Shown: positions 36,725-49,766, counted from the first letter of the stretch. The stretch: 64,000 bases of DNA from Neolentinus lepideus HHB14362 ss-1 (GCA_001632425.1 KV425580.1:292713-356712), one strand, 5' to 3'. Translations and numbers: made by a program. Notes: generated from the sequence alone by a model not told the origin.

Positions 36725-37797
36725 TAATTCGTGTTATCTGAGTCAACCTGATTTATGTTTGGCACCGCGATATTCATAGCCCCGTTGAAGTATCCTTCTT
36801 GGTAGTTAAAACTTTACAGACAAAACACAGAGCGGGGTGGGCCACTGCTGTGCATGGCAATTTGGCGAGCCTTGAGTAACTCCTCCGATAATAAAATGAT
36901 AAAGCAGAGTCTACTGTAACTATGGAGTCGGGATACGAATAAACACTTCTTCCAATACCGTGTTGGCTGTTTCTGCTGTTGTGGGTGCTTTACTTCGCTC
37001 TTCACTGGAAAATTAGGGCAGTATACTGTGCGCACGAGAAGGTTTTGATACTCAGAGTACAGTTATCTCTGTGCGTTAATTCAATCCAAACCTACCACCA
37101 ACTCGGGTCCTCGAAGATCCGCCCAGTCCAATATCAGTTTGGTAAAAATGCGTAACTTTGGTTTCGGTAAGGTGGGTGTTTTGGTGCATATCAGTATTAT
37201 GCGTCTTTTCCAGAAGGCGGGGACCGATATTAGTTCGGTTGAGTTCTCGAGAATGTGGCTATTACTTGAGAGACTATATGTGCAATCAGCGTCGTGATCT
37301 TTTCTAGTCGAACCCTATTGGAGCATCAAATGAACTGCTCAGGTGTACTTTCTGGTGGAATGCTTCCCATCTTTCTGATCTTGGTTGTGCATGAAACTGA
37401 AAGTGTGCCGTATGTAACATCGGGACCGTATCGACGGGATGTCCCAGTTACCCCGGTGGCGCGTGTCTAGGACGCGGATATCATGCGAGCGGCAGCTGCG
37501 CGCTGAGCGCTAGCGCTGAGATCTGATCATGAGATCCGAATATGTATTCACTGTTGCAGCAGCAAGGCTGTCCATTAATTGGTGCCAACTTGAATGTGAC
37601 TGCCTTGGTTCTCTCATAGTTCTCAGCTACTCTCACGATCGAGTTCTCACGAATTCCATCTCTACTGCATCAACTCCAACATCAGAAAAATTCTCCCGCA
37701 CTGATCAGCACTATAGATTGACGTACGATCACGAACAAACATGTCTAATTATTCCAAACAAAACCGTTCATCGCACTACTTAGTTCTAATTAATAAT
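36725..37797. other. AT-rich intergenic region
   Basis: No gene supportable. Around 37495-37540 there are short palindromes (AGCGCTAGCGCT and GATCTGATCATGAGATC). Nothing else recognised. Confidence 0.45.
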
Positions 37798-37858
37798 GTG
37801 CTCAGAAAATGTAACAAGTGACCTCAGGACTCGTACCCATGCCCATATGCGGAGCAAT
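37798..37858 (-). repeat. tRNA-like repeat fragment shared with 53.7 kb
   Basis: Read on the minus strand it has CATGGGTACGAGTCCTGAGG and then GTCACTTGTTACATTTTCTG, almost identical to the plus strand at 53744-53806. GGTACGAGTCC resembles a Pol III B box. It directly abuts the hAT-like element that follows. Confidence 0.7.
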
Positions 37859-37897
37859 GGCAAGTATTTCCTGATCGCCGGCTTGGTCCACAAACAA

Positions 37898-38500
37898 TAG
37901 GGTTCGGGGAAATTAGGACAGGACCTAATTGACCGTTGAAATTTACCAAGCAGCAGGCCGTAGGCCTAATTAACAGGTGTAATTGACCGTTATTTACCAA
38001 CGGGGTCCGGGACGGAGCCCCGGAGCGGACCGCGTTAATTAACGCTAATTAACCTGTAAAATAGGGCTATTTTGCATGTAAATTACAGGCTGGCGAGCTC
38101 TACCATATGTCCCAGCCACAATACTATATGGTCCCGGAGGTTCACGCCATGGAAAAGTGAATTAATCCCTTGCTATGCTGAGCGGTATGATTCTCCATGG
38201 TGACCGAGTGCAAATATTGAAATTCGTGACTGTACATCTCGTGCTCAAATACGCACGTGGCGCAGCTAAGTACCGTACCATGATGATGTAAGTGGCCCGA
38301 GGTATATGGAGTCTATTATGTCTACTACACACCCTCGACCTTTGTATAATGAGCTTGTGCCGGTCCCAGCTAGTACTCCCAAATTAACCCAAATTTACAC
38401 CCTCTATATGGACCTGACCAAATTTACCGGTAAATTTCCTGTAAATTACATGTGTTAAATAACCGAGGTAATTTACACGTCCCAAATTCCCCGAACCCTA
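37898..38500. mobile_element. Non-autonomous hAT-like DNA transposon (603 bp)
   Basis: The left end starts TAGGGTTCGGGGAAATTAGG and the right end reads, inverted, TAGGGTTCGGGGAATTTGGG: 14 identical bases, then a similar continuation to about 22 bp. Both sides are flanked by ACAAACAA (37890-37897 and 38501-38508), a perfect 8-bp target site duplication. Eight-base duplications and ends of the form YAGGG are typical of the hAT superfamily. The interior is rich in AATTTACC/GGTAAATT and has no coding capacity, so a transposase would have to act in trans. Confidence 0.9.
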
Positions 38501-38508
38501 ACAAACAA

Positions 38509-38993
38509 CTTACAAGTGAAAGATTGATCCTTACTTCGAAATCGGGTCTCAGTGTGCTGAAGGACTTATTGCTGAGATACTATACAGGATGTCGTAAGTC
38601 ACGGCTCTTACAATGTCGCCGGGTGAGTAGTTCTGCATTTGACAGAGCACATCCTGCCCCGATCATCGTTACTTTTGCTGGTACATAGTCATGCCCACTG
38701 GACGATCTCATTCCGTGGTCAGAATGAGCACACAACGACTGAGATCGGAAACAACCTTGGGGTTATTGCTCCATGACATTGGCAACTACGATCACTACAT
38801 CGTACTGAAACAATTTCCAAGCCTTATCACCTCCTTGCACTTAAGTCTGTCGTGAGGTATCTTCAAAGTGAGAGCCCACCTGCAACAAGATCCTGATGGC
38901 CGATGTCTCTGGTCCTTGCCCTACATTTGGATGTCCGGAGAATGGGTAAGTTTGGTCGACTTGTGTCGCCTCAATCCCTCTCGATGGCAGGTA
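38509..38993. other. Intergenic spacer
   Basis: The 3' flank of the POL5-like gene. No gene or repeat recognised. Confidence 0.4.
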
Positions 38994-41900
38994 TTAACTC
39001 TTGGTGCGTTTGGTCTTGACGCGCTTGGCTTTCAAAGGCGGTGCGCCTTCTTCACCGGGATCTCCGTCATTCTCAGCAGCACTGGCCTTCCTCTTGGCGC
39101 TAGCACCCGCAGCGAAACCAGTACATCCAGCAGCAGCGCGTGACATTTGTGTGCACAGTGCATGTAGACCAATAGATGACTTGAATCGCTCAGATGTCTG
39201 CAGTTTTGTGAGCAGATTCTCCCAACAACAAGGGTCCCAGATCTTCGCAATGCTGTCGGATGACCGTATCAGGCGTTCTGTCTGACGAACTGCCGTCAAT
39301 GCGAGCTTAAAGACATCTTTCATTTGAACTGAGGAAAGGGTCGAGGTACTGCCGCCAGCATCACCGAGCACTTTGTAGAGATTCTGACGGAGAGACGGCA
39401 TAAATTCGATGACCTCTTGATATCGAGTTTCCTGATAACATCGTTAGCAGTTGGCAAGTCGTGAGCAGCTAGTGTACTGACCAGATCAGGTAGTCGGGTC
39501 AATAGTCCCTGTAACAGCATATACGTCTGATACTGCCGGTAGGTATTGACAGCCTTCTCGATTACTTCCAGCATCGCATTTCGCAGCTGCCAAGCCGACG
39601 AGGGGAAATAACGGATAAAGTCCTGAAAAAACTGTGCATTGAGACTTGAGGATTTACGCGACACGAAATCCTTTAGGGATTCTCGATACGCAGTCAGGAC
39701 AGGTATCTCGGCGCCAGAGTGCAGTAACAGCCTCGATAAATACACGCTGCATTGACTGAACGACGCGAGGATCTCCGCAGAGCGGACCCTGCGGGCTTGG
39801 GTGTGCAAGTCCCCTAGAAGCTTACTGGCCTGCTCGACCTCGACTTCGGACGGCACTTCCTTCAGTTTTCCGATCCGAGAACGAAGAAGTCCTCCAGCCT
39901 TGCGAGACAAGTGCTCCTCATCTTTGCTGCACCCCGACATTAGCTCCAATAACGGCATGATAAATCGCGTAATAAAGGAGCTGCCTGGGTTAGTCTTCAC
40001 GAGAATGTCAACGAGATCGAGCACTCTGTTCTTGAAGTGAGTCGCCTCTCGTTGGGCATTGACGTCTGTGAGTCATCAGCTTCGACGTTCAAACGCTGGC
40101 TTAGCATTACCTTACCTTTGCCCTTCTTTGCCTCTACCGTTCGGGTCTTGAAGACAGCAGCAAGTTGCTCGTCGAGGGCCATCATCTGGTCATCGTCCAT
40201 TGTTTCTTCTTCCGAGTCTTCCTCCGAGTCTTCGGCAGTAGGCTTGACACCGCTGGCCTCCAGCGCGGCCTCAACTTCCTTCCTGAGCTCAAGATCTGGC
40301 TCTTCGACCTCGCTACCTTTCTCGTCAGACTCGTCTTCGGCACTCGAACCATCGTCCTTTGCGCTGTCTTCATCGTCGAGAGCATCTTCTCCATCCGCGC
40401 TCATAGCCTCGTCATTATCTTCGAGAAGTTCAGAAGGGTTGCGTCGCTCCAGTTGCTATACGATACATCAGATTAGCAGCTCCAGAAAGAATGAATAAAA
40501 CATACCGCAAGGATCAAGTCTATCGTGCTCTCCTGCACACAGTGAGAAAGTCGTGTGAAAGAATGATTGGCCACCGCCCGCATATATGAAGATGGCTCCT
40601 CCAGGAATCCAATGATGGTATCGACGAACACGTCGACTGGGAGTGGGAGCTCCTCTGCCGCTTCAGACTTCCTCCGCTTCTTGCCTTTCTTCCTGCTCTC
40701 TAGTAGGCGGGAAGCAGCCTCGAGGCAAGACTGAAACAACATCTTAACGTTAAATGGCGGATGTTGATGATTGACTAAGAGATATCACCTCGAGGGCCTC
40801 GGCACGAGGACCGTCCTCTTCCCCGGCATTGCAGAGCTGGTAGATAAGTGTAGCCTGGATGAGGGCCTTCGCACCCTGAATAAGGTCCCCTTGCTCTTCA
40901 GATGCCTGCACAATAATCATTACATAGATAAATCCACAAATATCGCTCGACACGCACATTATCCAGAGGCGAAACAATTCCATTAGCTCTACTGCGAAGA
41001 TGTTGATGGTCCTCATCAAGACCGGCCAGAAGACTGGCGTGCTTCTTATTCTTTTCAAGGTCGCTGACTACATCCAGCGTCCTCGCGATCCAGGATTGGC
41101 CATCGTTGACCAACTTAGAAACATCTGAAAACGACGTCTCAGCATCGCTGCACAGAGTGATTGTCTGGCCAGTTTTACCGGATTTCTTAGTTGGGAAGCT
41201 AGTCAACAAATCTGCAAGGCAACTAAGAAGCTTTGCTCGACAGCTTTCTCGCAACTCGTCGGAGAGTGGAGGTGTCGGGATGCAGCGCAACTACATATTT
41301 GGGTCAGTATTCGCTGCAGCAGGCGAGTGCTGAGGAAACAAACAGCGAGATAAGAACTCTTCTCGGACGTCTTCTTGATCTCGAAGAGCCCGTGTATCGT
41401 GAGCCACTCAAGAACGGTGCTTATCCATTCATCTTGCTTGGGCACAGTACCATTGCGAATCAATGCAGACAACTGGTCGACGATCCACAATCTTCGGGAG
41501 TTGACAGCTTGCACATCCGTTCTGTGACCATCTACGTAAAGACGCAATAACGCAAGGGAAACGGGAGAACACGCACGTCTCCGTAACCTCTTCGTTTACT
41601 TGCCCGAGCAAGTAGTCGATGTAGTTTTTAATCCCATCAGCATCCATAGACGTCAGGATGGATTCAACCGTCTTCGTCCGCGTCAGCTTATCAAACTGTC
41701 GATTACCATGCACACCGGTTAACTGTAGGATGAGAGTGAAACCCATCGTCGGATTCTTCTGCACAATGGACTGCATCTCAGTCGCCTACATACGTCAAGG
41801 TTCAGGACTTCCCATCTCGAGTCGAAACCAGAGAAGAGATTGCATACCACTTGCTTAGCAACTTTATGCAGGTACCGATCTTGCTTCGAGAGATGGTTGA

Positions 41901-43187
41901 TCCAGCACCGCATGAAGTTCTTAGTGAAGAGCATGGGCATGTCGGACGCGTCGACGTGCCGCAGCGCCTTTCCAAAAACCTGAAAGCCCCAGTACTTTCG
42001 TTCCGCAGATGACGTCGCGGCGAACAAGGAATCTAATGAATACACGGCGAGTCACGAATAGGAAATTAGTGAGAGACAATATTACAGACCGTCTACGACT
42101 ATCCGGAAGAACTCTTGCAGAGAGCCCTGAGGCTGCTTTGTGGACGCTTCTGCAGGAAGGAGAGCGTCCAAGATGATATCCCACACATAATGGACTTGGG
42201 GCTTCCAAGCGCCTGCTGCGGCAGCTTTTAGACCAGTTTCACCATCTTCATCAGAGGCGGACTCCTGGTATAATTTCGTTGTGGAAATCGCTAAAGAAGC
42301 GCGTAGACGACGTACTTGTAATATCTTCGCCAGGGTGGCGAGGTTAGCAGTATTCAGAATACGAGGATTCTTAAAGGTAGGGGACAGATGTTTCCTCCAG
42401 TCTTTCTGGGGATATTGATCCTGCAATGTTACTGTAATAGCGACTTTCTCGGGAGACCAGCTCTTCTCTTCATAGATCATGTCAAATGTAGCCTCAATAG
42501 CATCGTCTTTCCACAACACGCTGGACCTCACCAGCGTGTCAAAAGTAAGCCCAAGAGTCCACCACGCGCTCTCGCGCAGCCATGACTTCTTTTCGCCCAG
42601 CTCAATGAGCTGCTTCATGACTTCCTGATAGCTAGCAAGACTGGAGGCAATGGTCGAAAACGACGCGGAAGTGAGAAGGGGAGTGTCTCGGACAATGAGA
42701 CCAGATTGAATGATTGAAGTGAGCCCAAAGAGTCGGGCGAAGAGCATGTCACGTTCTTCCTGGCCTGTCATGGAGCCTTGGGTTTTCGAGCAGTCCATAA
42801 TGAGCGATACGATTTGAGAACAGGTCACTGTGCTGATACGAGATAATAGCTACTCTGCGTATAAGTTTTTATCCGAATCGTAATTGGCATGAAACGCACC
42901 TCCGTGAGCGCAACGGCAAATCCCAGTCGGCTGCTTTCTCTCGGACTAGCAAGACCTCGAATGAGCCTCCTTATAGAATACGATACATCCTGGGCATTCA
43001 GCGTATCGAGCGCATCCTCTTCCTTTTCAGAGTTCTCCTCTTCATCTTCTGTTGTCTCTGGGGACGCCTTCGGTATGAACTGCGCCTGGAATTGTTCAAG
43101 AGCCCCGATTAACTTGACGGAGGCATCGATCCGCTCCTTTTTGTTGTTCGACGACAGATGCCAGAAAAGAGGAAGTGTGGTCGACAT
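38994..43187 (-). CDS. POL5: POL5/MYBBP1A-like nucleolar protein
   Basis: Large HEAT/ARM-repeat nucleolar protein (called DNA polymerase phi in yeast, though not a true polymerase) that acts in rRNA synthesis and ribosome assembly. The N-terminus MSTTLPLFWHLSSNNKKERI, an acidic stretch, then DVSYSIRRLIRGLASPRESS and RLGFAVALTEV are typical of the family. Helical repeats fill most of the protein. A long Asp/Glu/Ser-rich segment lies at about 40180-40400 (SEEDSEEETMDDDQMMALDE and neighbours), followed by DEQLAAVFKTR, a recurrent family motif. The C-terminus is basic (KAKRVKTKRTKS), fitting nucleolar targeting. Around ten short introns are present. The ATG at 43187 matches the family start; upstream in-frame codons have no homologous character. 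Its 5' end is copied at 49.8 kb. Confidence 0.93.
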
Positions 43188-43764
43188 TGCACGTAGGGAG
43201 CACGAAAAAAAAATCAAAGCTTGAGACCACTCGCGAGTGACCAGAGCTCCTAAGCTTGAGACCGAAGTGAAAACTTGAAATTTCAGAAAATGAAATCCTG
43301 AAATGGCAGGACCGCCATGTGCTAACCATGTGATTTGCACTGCCACCGTGCTCGGTTAAGGAGTCGCCGCCTCAGGCTGACGTTTCTACACTTTTACTGC
43401 TGGAACTGAAAAAAATCAGTCTCTCTGCGAAGTGTCCATCGATCCTAACCAACGGGCACGCTTACTTGAATTCTGTGTTTGAATAAGGGAGATGGTATCG
43501 TGCCACGAACGACATTCGGAAGTGAAACAGAGCGATAACACTGCAAAGCTCTGCACTTAAGGCCGCAATTCTGATGCGTGACGCCACGTGTATTGATCGG
43601 GCTGACGCATGGTCTCGATTCCCCCGAGGTATGTAATTGCCAGGCTCGCTCGTCCAGACGCTATCCTTTCTTTCACCCCACCCTCACATCGAGCGACAGC
43701 CTTTGGCAGCTCTTGGGAACCATTCTTGAGCTTCATAAACTCTGAGCGGACATACAGACAAGCT
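43188..43764. promoter_or_regulatory. Divergent intergenic region
   Basis: Spacer between POL5 (minus) and the Ser/Pro-rich orphan gene (plus). The first 175 bp, the POL5 promoter-proximal region, are duplicated at 49.8-50.0 kb. No clear core promoter motif was seen. Confidence 0.4.
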
Positions 43765-45154
43765 ATGGAGGAGACGAGCGAGAGCTGGACGGAGGAGACG
43801 CGTGCAGCGTTCTTGAAAGGTACACGCCTTTCTCGCGACGTGCATGGTTACTGACAGATTCCGCTGCTCAGCGCTTGATATGTACCCAGCTAGTGCAGAT
43901 TCCGCTGCGAAACACGACTCAATTGCTTGCTCTTCGAGCCCTAACGACGCCAGGGACGTCGTGCAGGCGTCGACGGCCCACGCTCGAGCGATTCAGGCGG
44001 CTGTGCAGAACACGACAGGCGTGGTGCCGAGTCTCCAGCTCATTTTACAGTCACTTCACAGTCTTAAACTGGAAAAAGAAGATAAACCAATCTGTAAGTG
44101 ACAAGCTATCCGAGTTTGCCCTAGTACGAATCTCTGTACAGCAAAAGCCCCTCTGCATTGCCATTCTGCCCCTCTAGCCGCTCTTACACATACAGTCTTC
44201 GACTCCGAAGTAACCTCGTCTGCCGACATCCCCATTGGCGAGGCCTGCGAGTTCGGGTATCGTGGCGACCGACACCCCTCCGAAAAGCTGCTACCCAATT
44301 TCAGACGACGTACAGAGTCTGCGGAGGACCACGATGGAGCAATAGACATATATCAATCCTCTTTGTCCATGCTGACTTCGCCGGGCCTCTCCGCGTTCGG
44401 AAACATGTCACTGTCCTCTCCCCATGTCTCCCCACCATCCATATCTCGCCGTCGTCTCGCGGCCAACATTTCCGCTCTGCGTTGCCAAGTAGACCTCCCT
44501 CCGCCATCCTTAGTACCTAGTCCCCCTAGATCGGATCTGGATACCCTCTGTTCCACTAACGTCGACCCTCCTTCTCCACTCCCTCGCCATCTCAATATTC
44601 TTCGCCAAGTTCAATCGGATGAGATCATGACCCCTGTTGACCAGATAATCCACACACCCCTGGAGTCGCCGGAGATGATGTCCCTGCTCACCAAAAAGGC
44701 CGGCGGACGATGGCGGTTCACAGCTGGTCTGTCGACGCCTATGATAGACTATTCCAACTTTCCCTCTCCCTCGACTCTCACACCATCCATGGACTACCCG
44801 ACGGGCAGCCCTCTGATCTCTATCCAATCACTATCTCAAGACGGCCGCCTCTCTCCTGTACACGAGACGTCATCCACTAATACGCCTGTCCGTCGTCGAC
44901 CGTTCCTGCGCAACCATGCCCCGGGACGACCTGCGCTATCATTATCCCGACGCCTATCGTATTCACAAGGAGGGTCAAGGTCTGCTCTTAACACACCTGA
45001 TCAGGCCAGCCCCCGCGGTGGCCCGCCCTTCTTTGCAAACTCTGGCCTCGCGTCGCCACTCGTCATTTGGACACCTGGTTCGAGGGATACCGCCGACGAT
45101 GCCGCTGAGTCCCCGACGATTATGCCCTCTGGATTTCGCGCGTACTTTGATTAA
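43765..45154 (+). CDS. Ser/Pro-rich protein of unknown function
   Basis: Three exons. Exon 1 reads MEETSESWTEETRAAFLK and is spliced (intron about 43820-43909) to DSAAKHDSIACSSSPNDARD, then VVQASTAHARAIQAAVQNTT and LQLILQSLHSLKLEKEDKPI. After an intron near 44094-44198 the last exon continues VFDSEVTSSADIPIGEACEF and runs to the TAA at 45152-45154. The C-terminal 260 residues are low-complexity, with more than a dozen Ser-Pro or Thr-Pro sites (TPLESPEMM, SPSTLTPSM, TPDQASPRGG, SPLVIWTPGS), as in substrates of proline-directed kinases. The frame is clean and the splice sites are good, so the gene is probably real. I do not recognise a family. Confidence 0.72.
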
Positions 45155-46498
45155 AATACGAAATGTCTATCCGTTTATTCGTCTTGTTTTGTCATCGTCG
45201 TACTTTGTCTGCTGTGAAATGCTGTCGAAATGCTATCGCTGTGTATTTGTACTGTCTGTTTCCTGTTATGTCGTCCTCTACGATATTGAAGTCTTCGCTT
45301 ATCAGTTATTAGCTGATACTTTCACGCTCAAGCTCAAGTCTGACATGAGCTTCACCAAGTATGACCTAACCCTACTGAGACGTGACATGCGGGTCGCTAC
45401 GCGCGAACGTTGGAGTACTCGAAGGGATCGAAATTTACATTCTTTTATTCTTTGGCAGTGCGGGACGAAAACTCAGTACTCATCCACCACTCTGCAGGTG
45501 GATATCGATGTTGTGTACATGTATCTGTGTCCGAAACGTAGCTAAACGATTATTTAAAACATTGCTGGGTGGCGTGAGATCAGACCGTGACCTTTCTGGG
45601 AAGTGGTCTTTCTGAATCAGGGCATGACCACGCGGCTCGGGTGGCGTCGACAGTACTCGACCGGTCACCGAGCTTGCAGACTTCTGTGGCCTCTAGGATC
45701 GTTTCCTAGCGTATGCGCAGCATACGTCGGGTCCTCTATATGTCTCCGCAGCTAGGTATCTAGTCCCTGGGAGTCATATCTTGCAGTTTAGCTTAGTAAG
45801 TAGATACTCGCCCGACGCTTGTAGTATATAAGTCGCACTGCTCAGCGTTGCAATCTATCGAACTTATACTCTGAAACTATCCTCAATTAGCTTACTAGTT
45901 AGAACTCATGTAGTCAGAATATTGCGAGAGCTATTTTGTTTACTACAAGACTGAAGTATTGCGAAGGCTACTTAAGGTCTGTACGGCGCGCTACTGTTAA
46001 GGAACCTTTCGTTATGTTAGGTAAGCAGGGCCCGTCACACAACAATGTATATAGCCACAACGGTGATTCACAAAGTGACTTATCGAACTACCTTAAATAA
46101 TTCTTAAAACATTTACGAGTCCTTACCCCGATAGATGACCATGGTGCCGAATTTAGGCAGTGTGGGAGGTGCCGTGGGATCGTATGTTTGTAGTCTCCAC
46201 TACATCTTTTGAGCACCGATTCATTCTCGGGTAGTGCTGACTACAAAATGAGTGCAAAATCGGATTCGTAGTCCCTCGGCCAATGATTTTGTCCTCCCAT
46301 CCCACAAGTTTATTGTATACCGACTTATCCCGGTCATATCCCTTCCAGGAGATAGTTCACGCATCGGGGATTTTGATGAATGCCGCGGCAGACATCACTT
46401 GGTAAGCCTGCTCGCTGTACGGAGGATATCGGAGTTGCATAAACGGTTCGGCACTAGGGAATGAATTCAGTGAGGACATCGGAGGCCGACACGCCAAC
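45155..46498. other. Intergenic region
   Basis: About 1.3 kb. The short reading frames after 45155 have no family features. No RNA gene or mobile element recognised. Confidence 0.45.
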
Positions 46499-48270
46499 CT
46501 ACGCAATGGGTACGTTGATATAGCCTCTGCGATGGGTGAATGTCTCGAACGAGTACTTGCCAAGGTAGGATCCGTCTGAATCCTGGAAGTCAGTATCCTC
46601 AAGAAGAATGTCTGCCATACAGTCTACATACAACCGGAGTCGTTCAGCCCACCGAAAGGAATTTCATGAACTGCAGGAAATTCAGCTCCAGACGATGTCT
46701 ATAATACCTTCAGGACATGGCATACCACCCAGTTGACCGAACGTGTCATTGAGGACGAGCTGGCCGCTCTGAGTGTGCTGTATGACTAATTAACAATATC
46801 AGTCTCCAGTCTTTAGGTACACGGAGCCGGGTATGAGACACACATTGATTCTTGACTTCGTCATTCTCAGTGAAGACATATATCACCATCGGAACGGGGC
46901 TGTGGTCTGTGAGTGCAGGAGCAGTTTATTGACTAAAGGATGGTGTCGTACCGCTCTCTAATAATATCATAAACCTGGTTCATGTTATCAAACGGGACGA
47001 CAGGTAGGATAGGCCCGAAGATCTCTCTGTTGGGTCAGAATGAGCAATCATTCCGCAAACAACACCGATAATGCACCCACTCTTCCATAAGTACATCGTC
47101 AAGCGGAACATCCTTTACGACGGTGACATCTAGCCTCTTTGTACCCTCTGATTTCCCTCCCACAACAATACTACCGCGCGTACTTTCCAGCATTCTGGTG
47201 AGCCGAGCGTGATGAGCCGGAGTGAGAATACGACCGAGCTGAGATTGTGGGTCTATTCCTCCGTTTTCTCCTGGAAAGAGTGACTTGTACGCAGTTCGGA
47301 AAGCAGAGATGAGTTGGTCTTGTTGATGACGAGGGACCAGGACATAGTCGGGTGCGACACATATCTGACCCACAAGTGAGTCAAGAGCAATGACTTCATG
47401 TTGGTATGCTGACCTGTCCTGCGTTTACCTGCTTTCCCCACAGGATCCTTTTTGCTGCGATAGCCAAATCCGTGTTATCGGCATCGACTACCACCGGCGA
47501 TTTACTTCCGAGCTCAAGTGTCGTTGATACCGGGTACTTTGCAGCGGCAGTAGCTATAATTTTCCCAACGCGAGTACTGCCCGTAAAGAATATATGGTTC
47601 CATTTGAGCTCCAGGAGGCGTGTTGTTTCGAGTTCAGTGCCATTGACAATAGCATATGCGTTAACATCCATGTAACGAGGCCAGAGATCAGCAAGCAACT
47701 GAGAAGCAGCTTGTGTATATTCCGAGGGTTTGACGGCACAAGTACACCCACTGGCGATAGCTCCGATCAAGGGGAGAAGGGTTATGGTATACGGGAAGTT
47801 CCACGGTCTGTAAATCTCGTGTGATCTTATCGACTCAGTAGAATGACGAAGGACATACCCTATTATGGTAATCGCGCCTTTGGGGACCTTGTACACTGTG
47901 GTATCCCAGGCACTGCGCCACGCTTCTACCTCAGGCTTCTCAGGCGAGGCCCAGTTCTCGAGGTTCTCAGCTGCCGCAACACAACCTGCAACTATGGGTC
48001 CAGTTTCTGGGATCGCAACCTCAAGCTTGGGTCTCCCCATGTCGGCAAAGAGTGCGTTGTTGATAGCATCCGCGTTGTCCTGTATCAAATGGGCTAGTTG
48101 TAGCAGCTGGGTTCGGCGGTAGCTTAGAGGGAGAGTAAGACCGTCGGCAAAAGACTTAGTCAACCTCGCATGTATCTAGAGAATGTGATGCGTTAATGAG
48201 CTGGCTGCGTACATGCTGAGGGAAATCGTACGCGCGGAATTTCACTGAGAGGCGTTAGCTTGAGAACCAT
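46499..48270 (-). CDS. Aldehyde dehydrogenase, class 3 / fatty aldehyde dehydrogenase-like
   Basis: NAD(P)-dependent oxidation of aldehydes to acids. Exon 1 (ATG at 48270) gives MVLKLTPLSEIPR and is spliced to IHARLTKSFADGLTLPLSYR. Motifs: YRPWNFPYTITLLPLIGAIA, GCTCAVKPSEYTQAAS, HIFFTGSTRVGKIIATAAAK, the general-base region TTLELGSKSPVVVD, and the catalytic Cys in NAGQICVAPDYVLVP. Then come EIFGPILPVVPFDNMNQ, FPAVHEIPFGGLNDSG and GKYSFETFTHRRGYINVPIA, ending at TAG 46499-46501. This is the short class-3 layout, like yeast Hfd1. ELGS replaces the usual ELGG. Catalytic Glu and Cys are present, so activity is likely. A hydrophobic C-terminal anchor, seen in some fatty aldehyde dehydrogenases, is absent. 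Confidence 0.92.
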
Positions 48271-49766
48271 GTTTTCTGATGGTGAGGAGGCTATTGAAGT
48301 TGGTTGACGTTGCGATCTGACGCAGCTACAAGGAATATATACCTATCCCCGACAAAGAATATACTCTCACACATATGCAGTGCGTCTGGAAGTCATGAGT
48401 TCTGTCCTTTTCCTGATGATCACTAGTACGGGAGCAAGCTTACAGTACTTCTTCTCCTCTCCCACTTTGGAAGGGGCTTCTTTCCGGTCCATAGACCCAG
48501 GACTGAATCCGACTGATAGATATGATCGAGCTGGGGGCTACAGCCAGCTTCCGAAACGCAACCTTTCTCGGCTCCTCTTACGGAAAAATATAGATGCCTG
48601 TTTGACATGCCTGAGTATCGACCCGACATGCTCATGCAGACAGATGTAATACCTTCACAGAAGTACAACAGCCACGGTCATCATGCATGACCCCGAGGAG
48701 TCCGGGCTGGGTCGGCTTGTCGTCCTTGACCTGGGGAATGCACTGGCTGAAGATAAGGCCATCAATTTGTGTATTTACGTTTCGGCGTGGATGTATCAGA
48801 ATGTTTCCACACTCCAGAACCCAAACGCTGGCGGCCTAATCAGTGATGAGGCGTCACGCCAGTGGTAGGTCCACAATTGAGTGCTAATATAGTGCATCAC
48901 CTGGGATGTCAAACAGTACTGTTGGAAATACTGCTTGACATTCCAGGTTTGCAGGACTCTGGCCAATTGATACTCACCACGATCTTTGAAGTGCTGTAAA
49001 CAAGATGGAGTGCCGACCGTTTGACACTTGTCATCAGCACAAGTTCCGAGTCCGGTGTATATACTGACATCCTTTGCTATTGTACCAGGTCCATTGTCGC
49101 ATTCCAGATCGCTCCGAGCACTACATTCGATTCGTTTCTGCGTCCTGTTATCAGACACGGGAATGGTCAGACATCAGAACAATGTCAGGTTTGTCGGATA
49201 GTCTGCATGACTCAGACCATGCTCGATTTCAAAATAATTGGCTCGGAGCAGGGACTCACATCAGATATAGCCCAAAAAAGAATGATGATCTAGTGGTGTC
49301 AGGAGGGTACCCAGCGAGAAAGCAAGTGAGCCGCTGAATCTGATATGAGGAAAGCTCTTGATATGTTGCTGGTGCTCCCGGTCATCTCGGATTCCCATCC
49401 AGCTGCATACTTCCCGGGAGATCTCAGTGCCCTCTCAGGCGGCTGTGGGAGTTGTGGAGCTTGTCGAGACTTAATTACTGACGTTTTCCTCAAGGTGTCT
49501 TGCCGTACCTCCAACAGCAAGTCAGACAGTATCTGGAAGCCTCTTGAGAATGCAAGGGACACCAGGCGAGCCTTTCAAACATCCTCGTATTCCAAACACC
49601 TATTAACGCATGCGCAGAGCATGTTGCCGCCGACTGGCTTGACAGATTTGTATCCGTTATATCAGACGGCGTTCAACTGGATGAGGTCTTTATTGCCAAC
49701 AGCCTCTGGCGGGACTTATTAGTCTTTACTGCCAACTATCGCACGATCGAATATATCGACCGTATC
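48271..49766. other. Gene-poor region
   Basis: About 1.5 kb. Minus-strand frames near 48796-49158 (Cys-rich) and 49299-49562 have no recognisable family and no convincing splice pattern, so they are not called as genes. No RNA gene seen. Confidence 0.4.

Noticed and set aside
48796..49562. Two minus-strand frames, one Cys-rich, that could be a small secreted protein.
   Set aside because: No signal peptide, no consistent splice sites and no hydrophobin-type Cys spacing.
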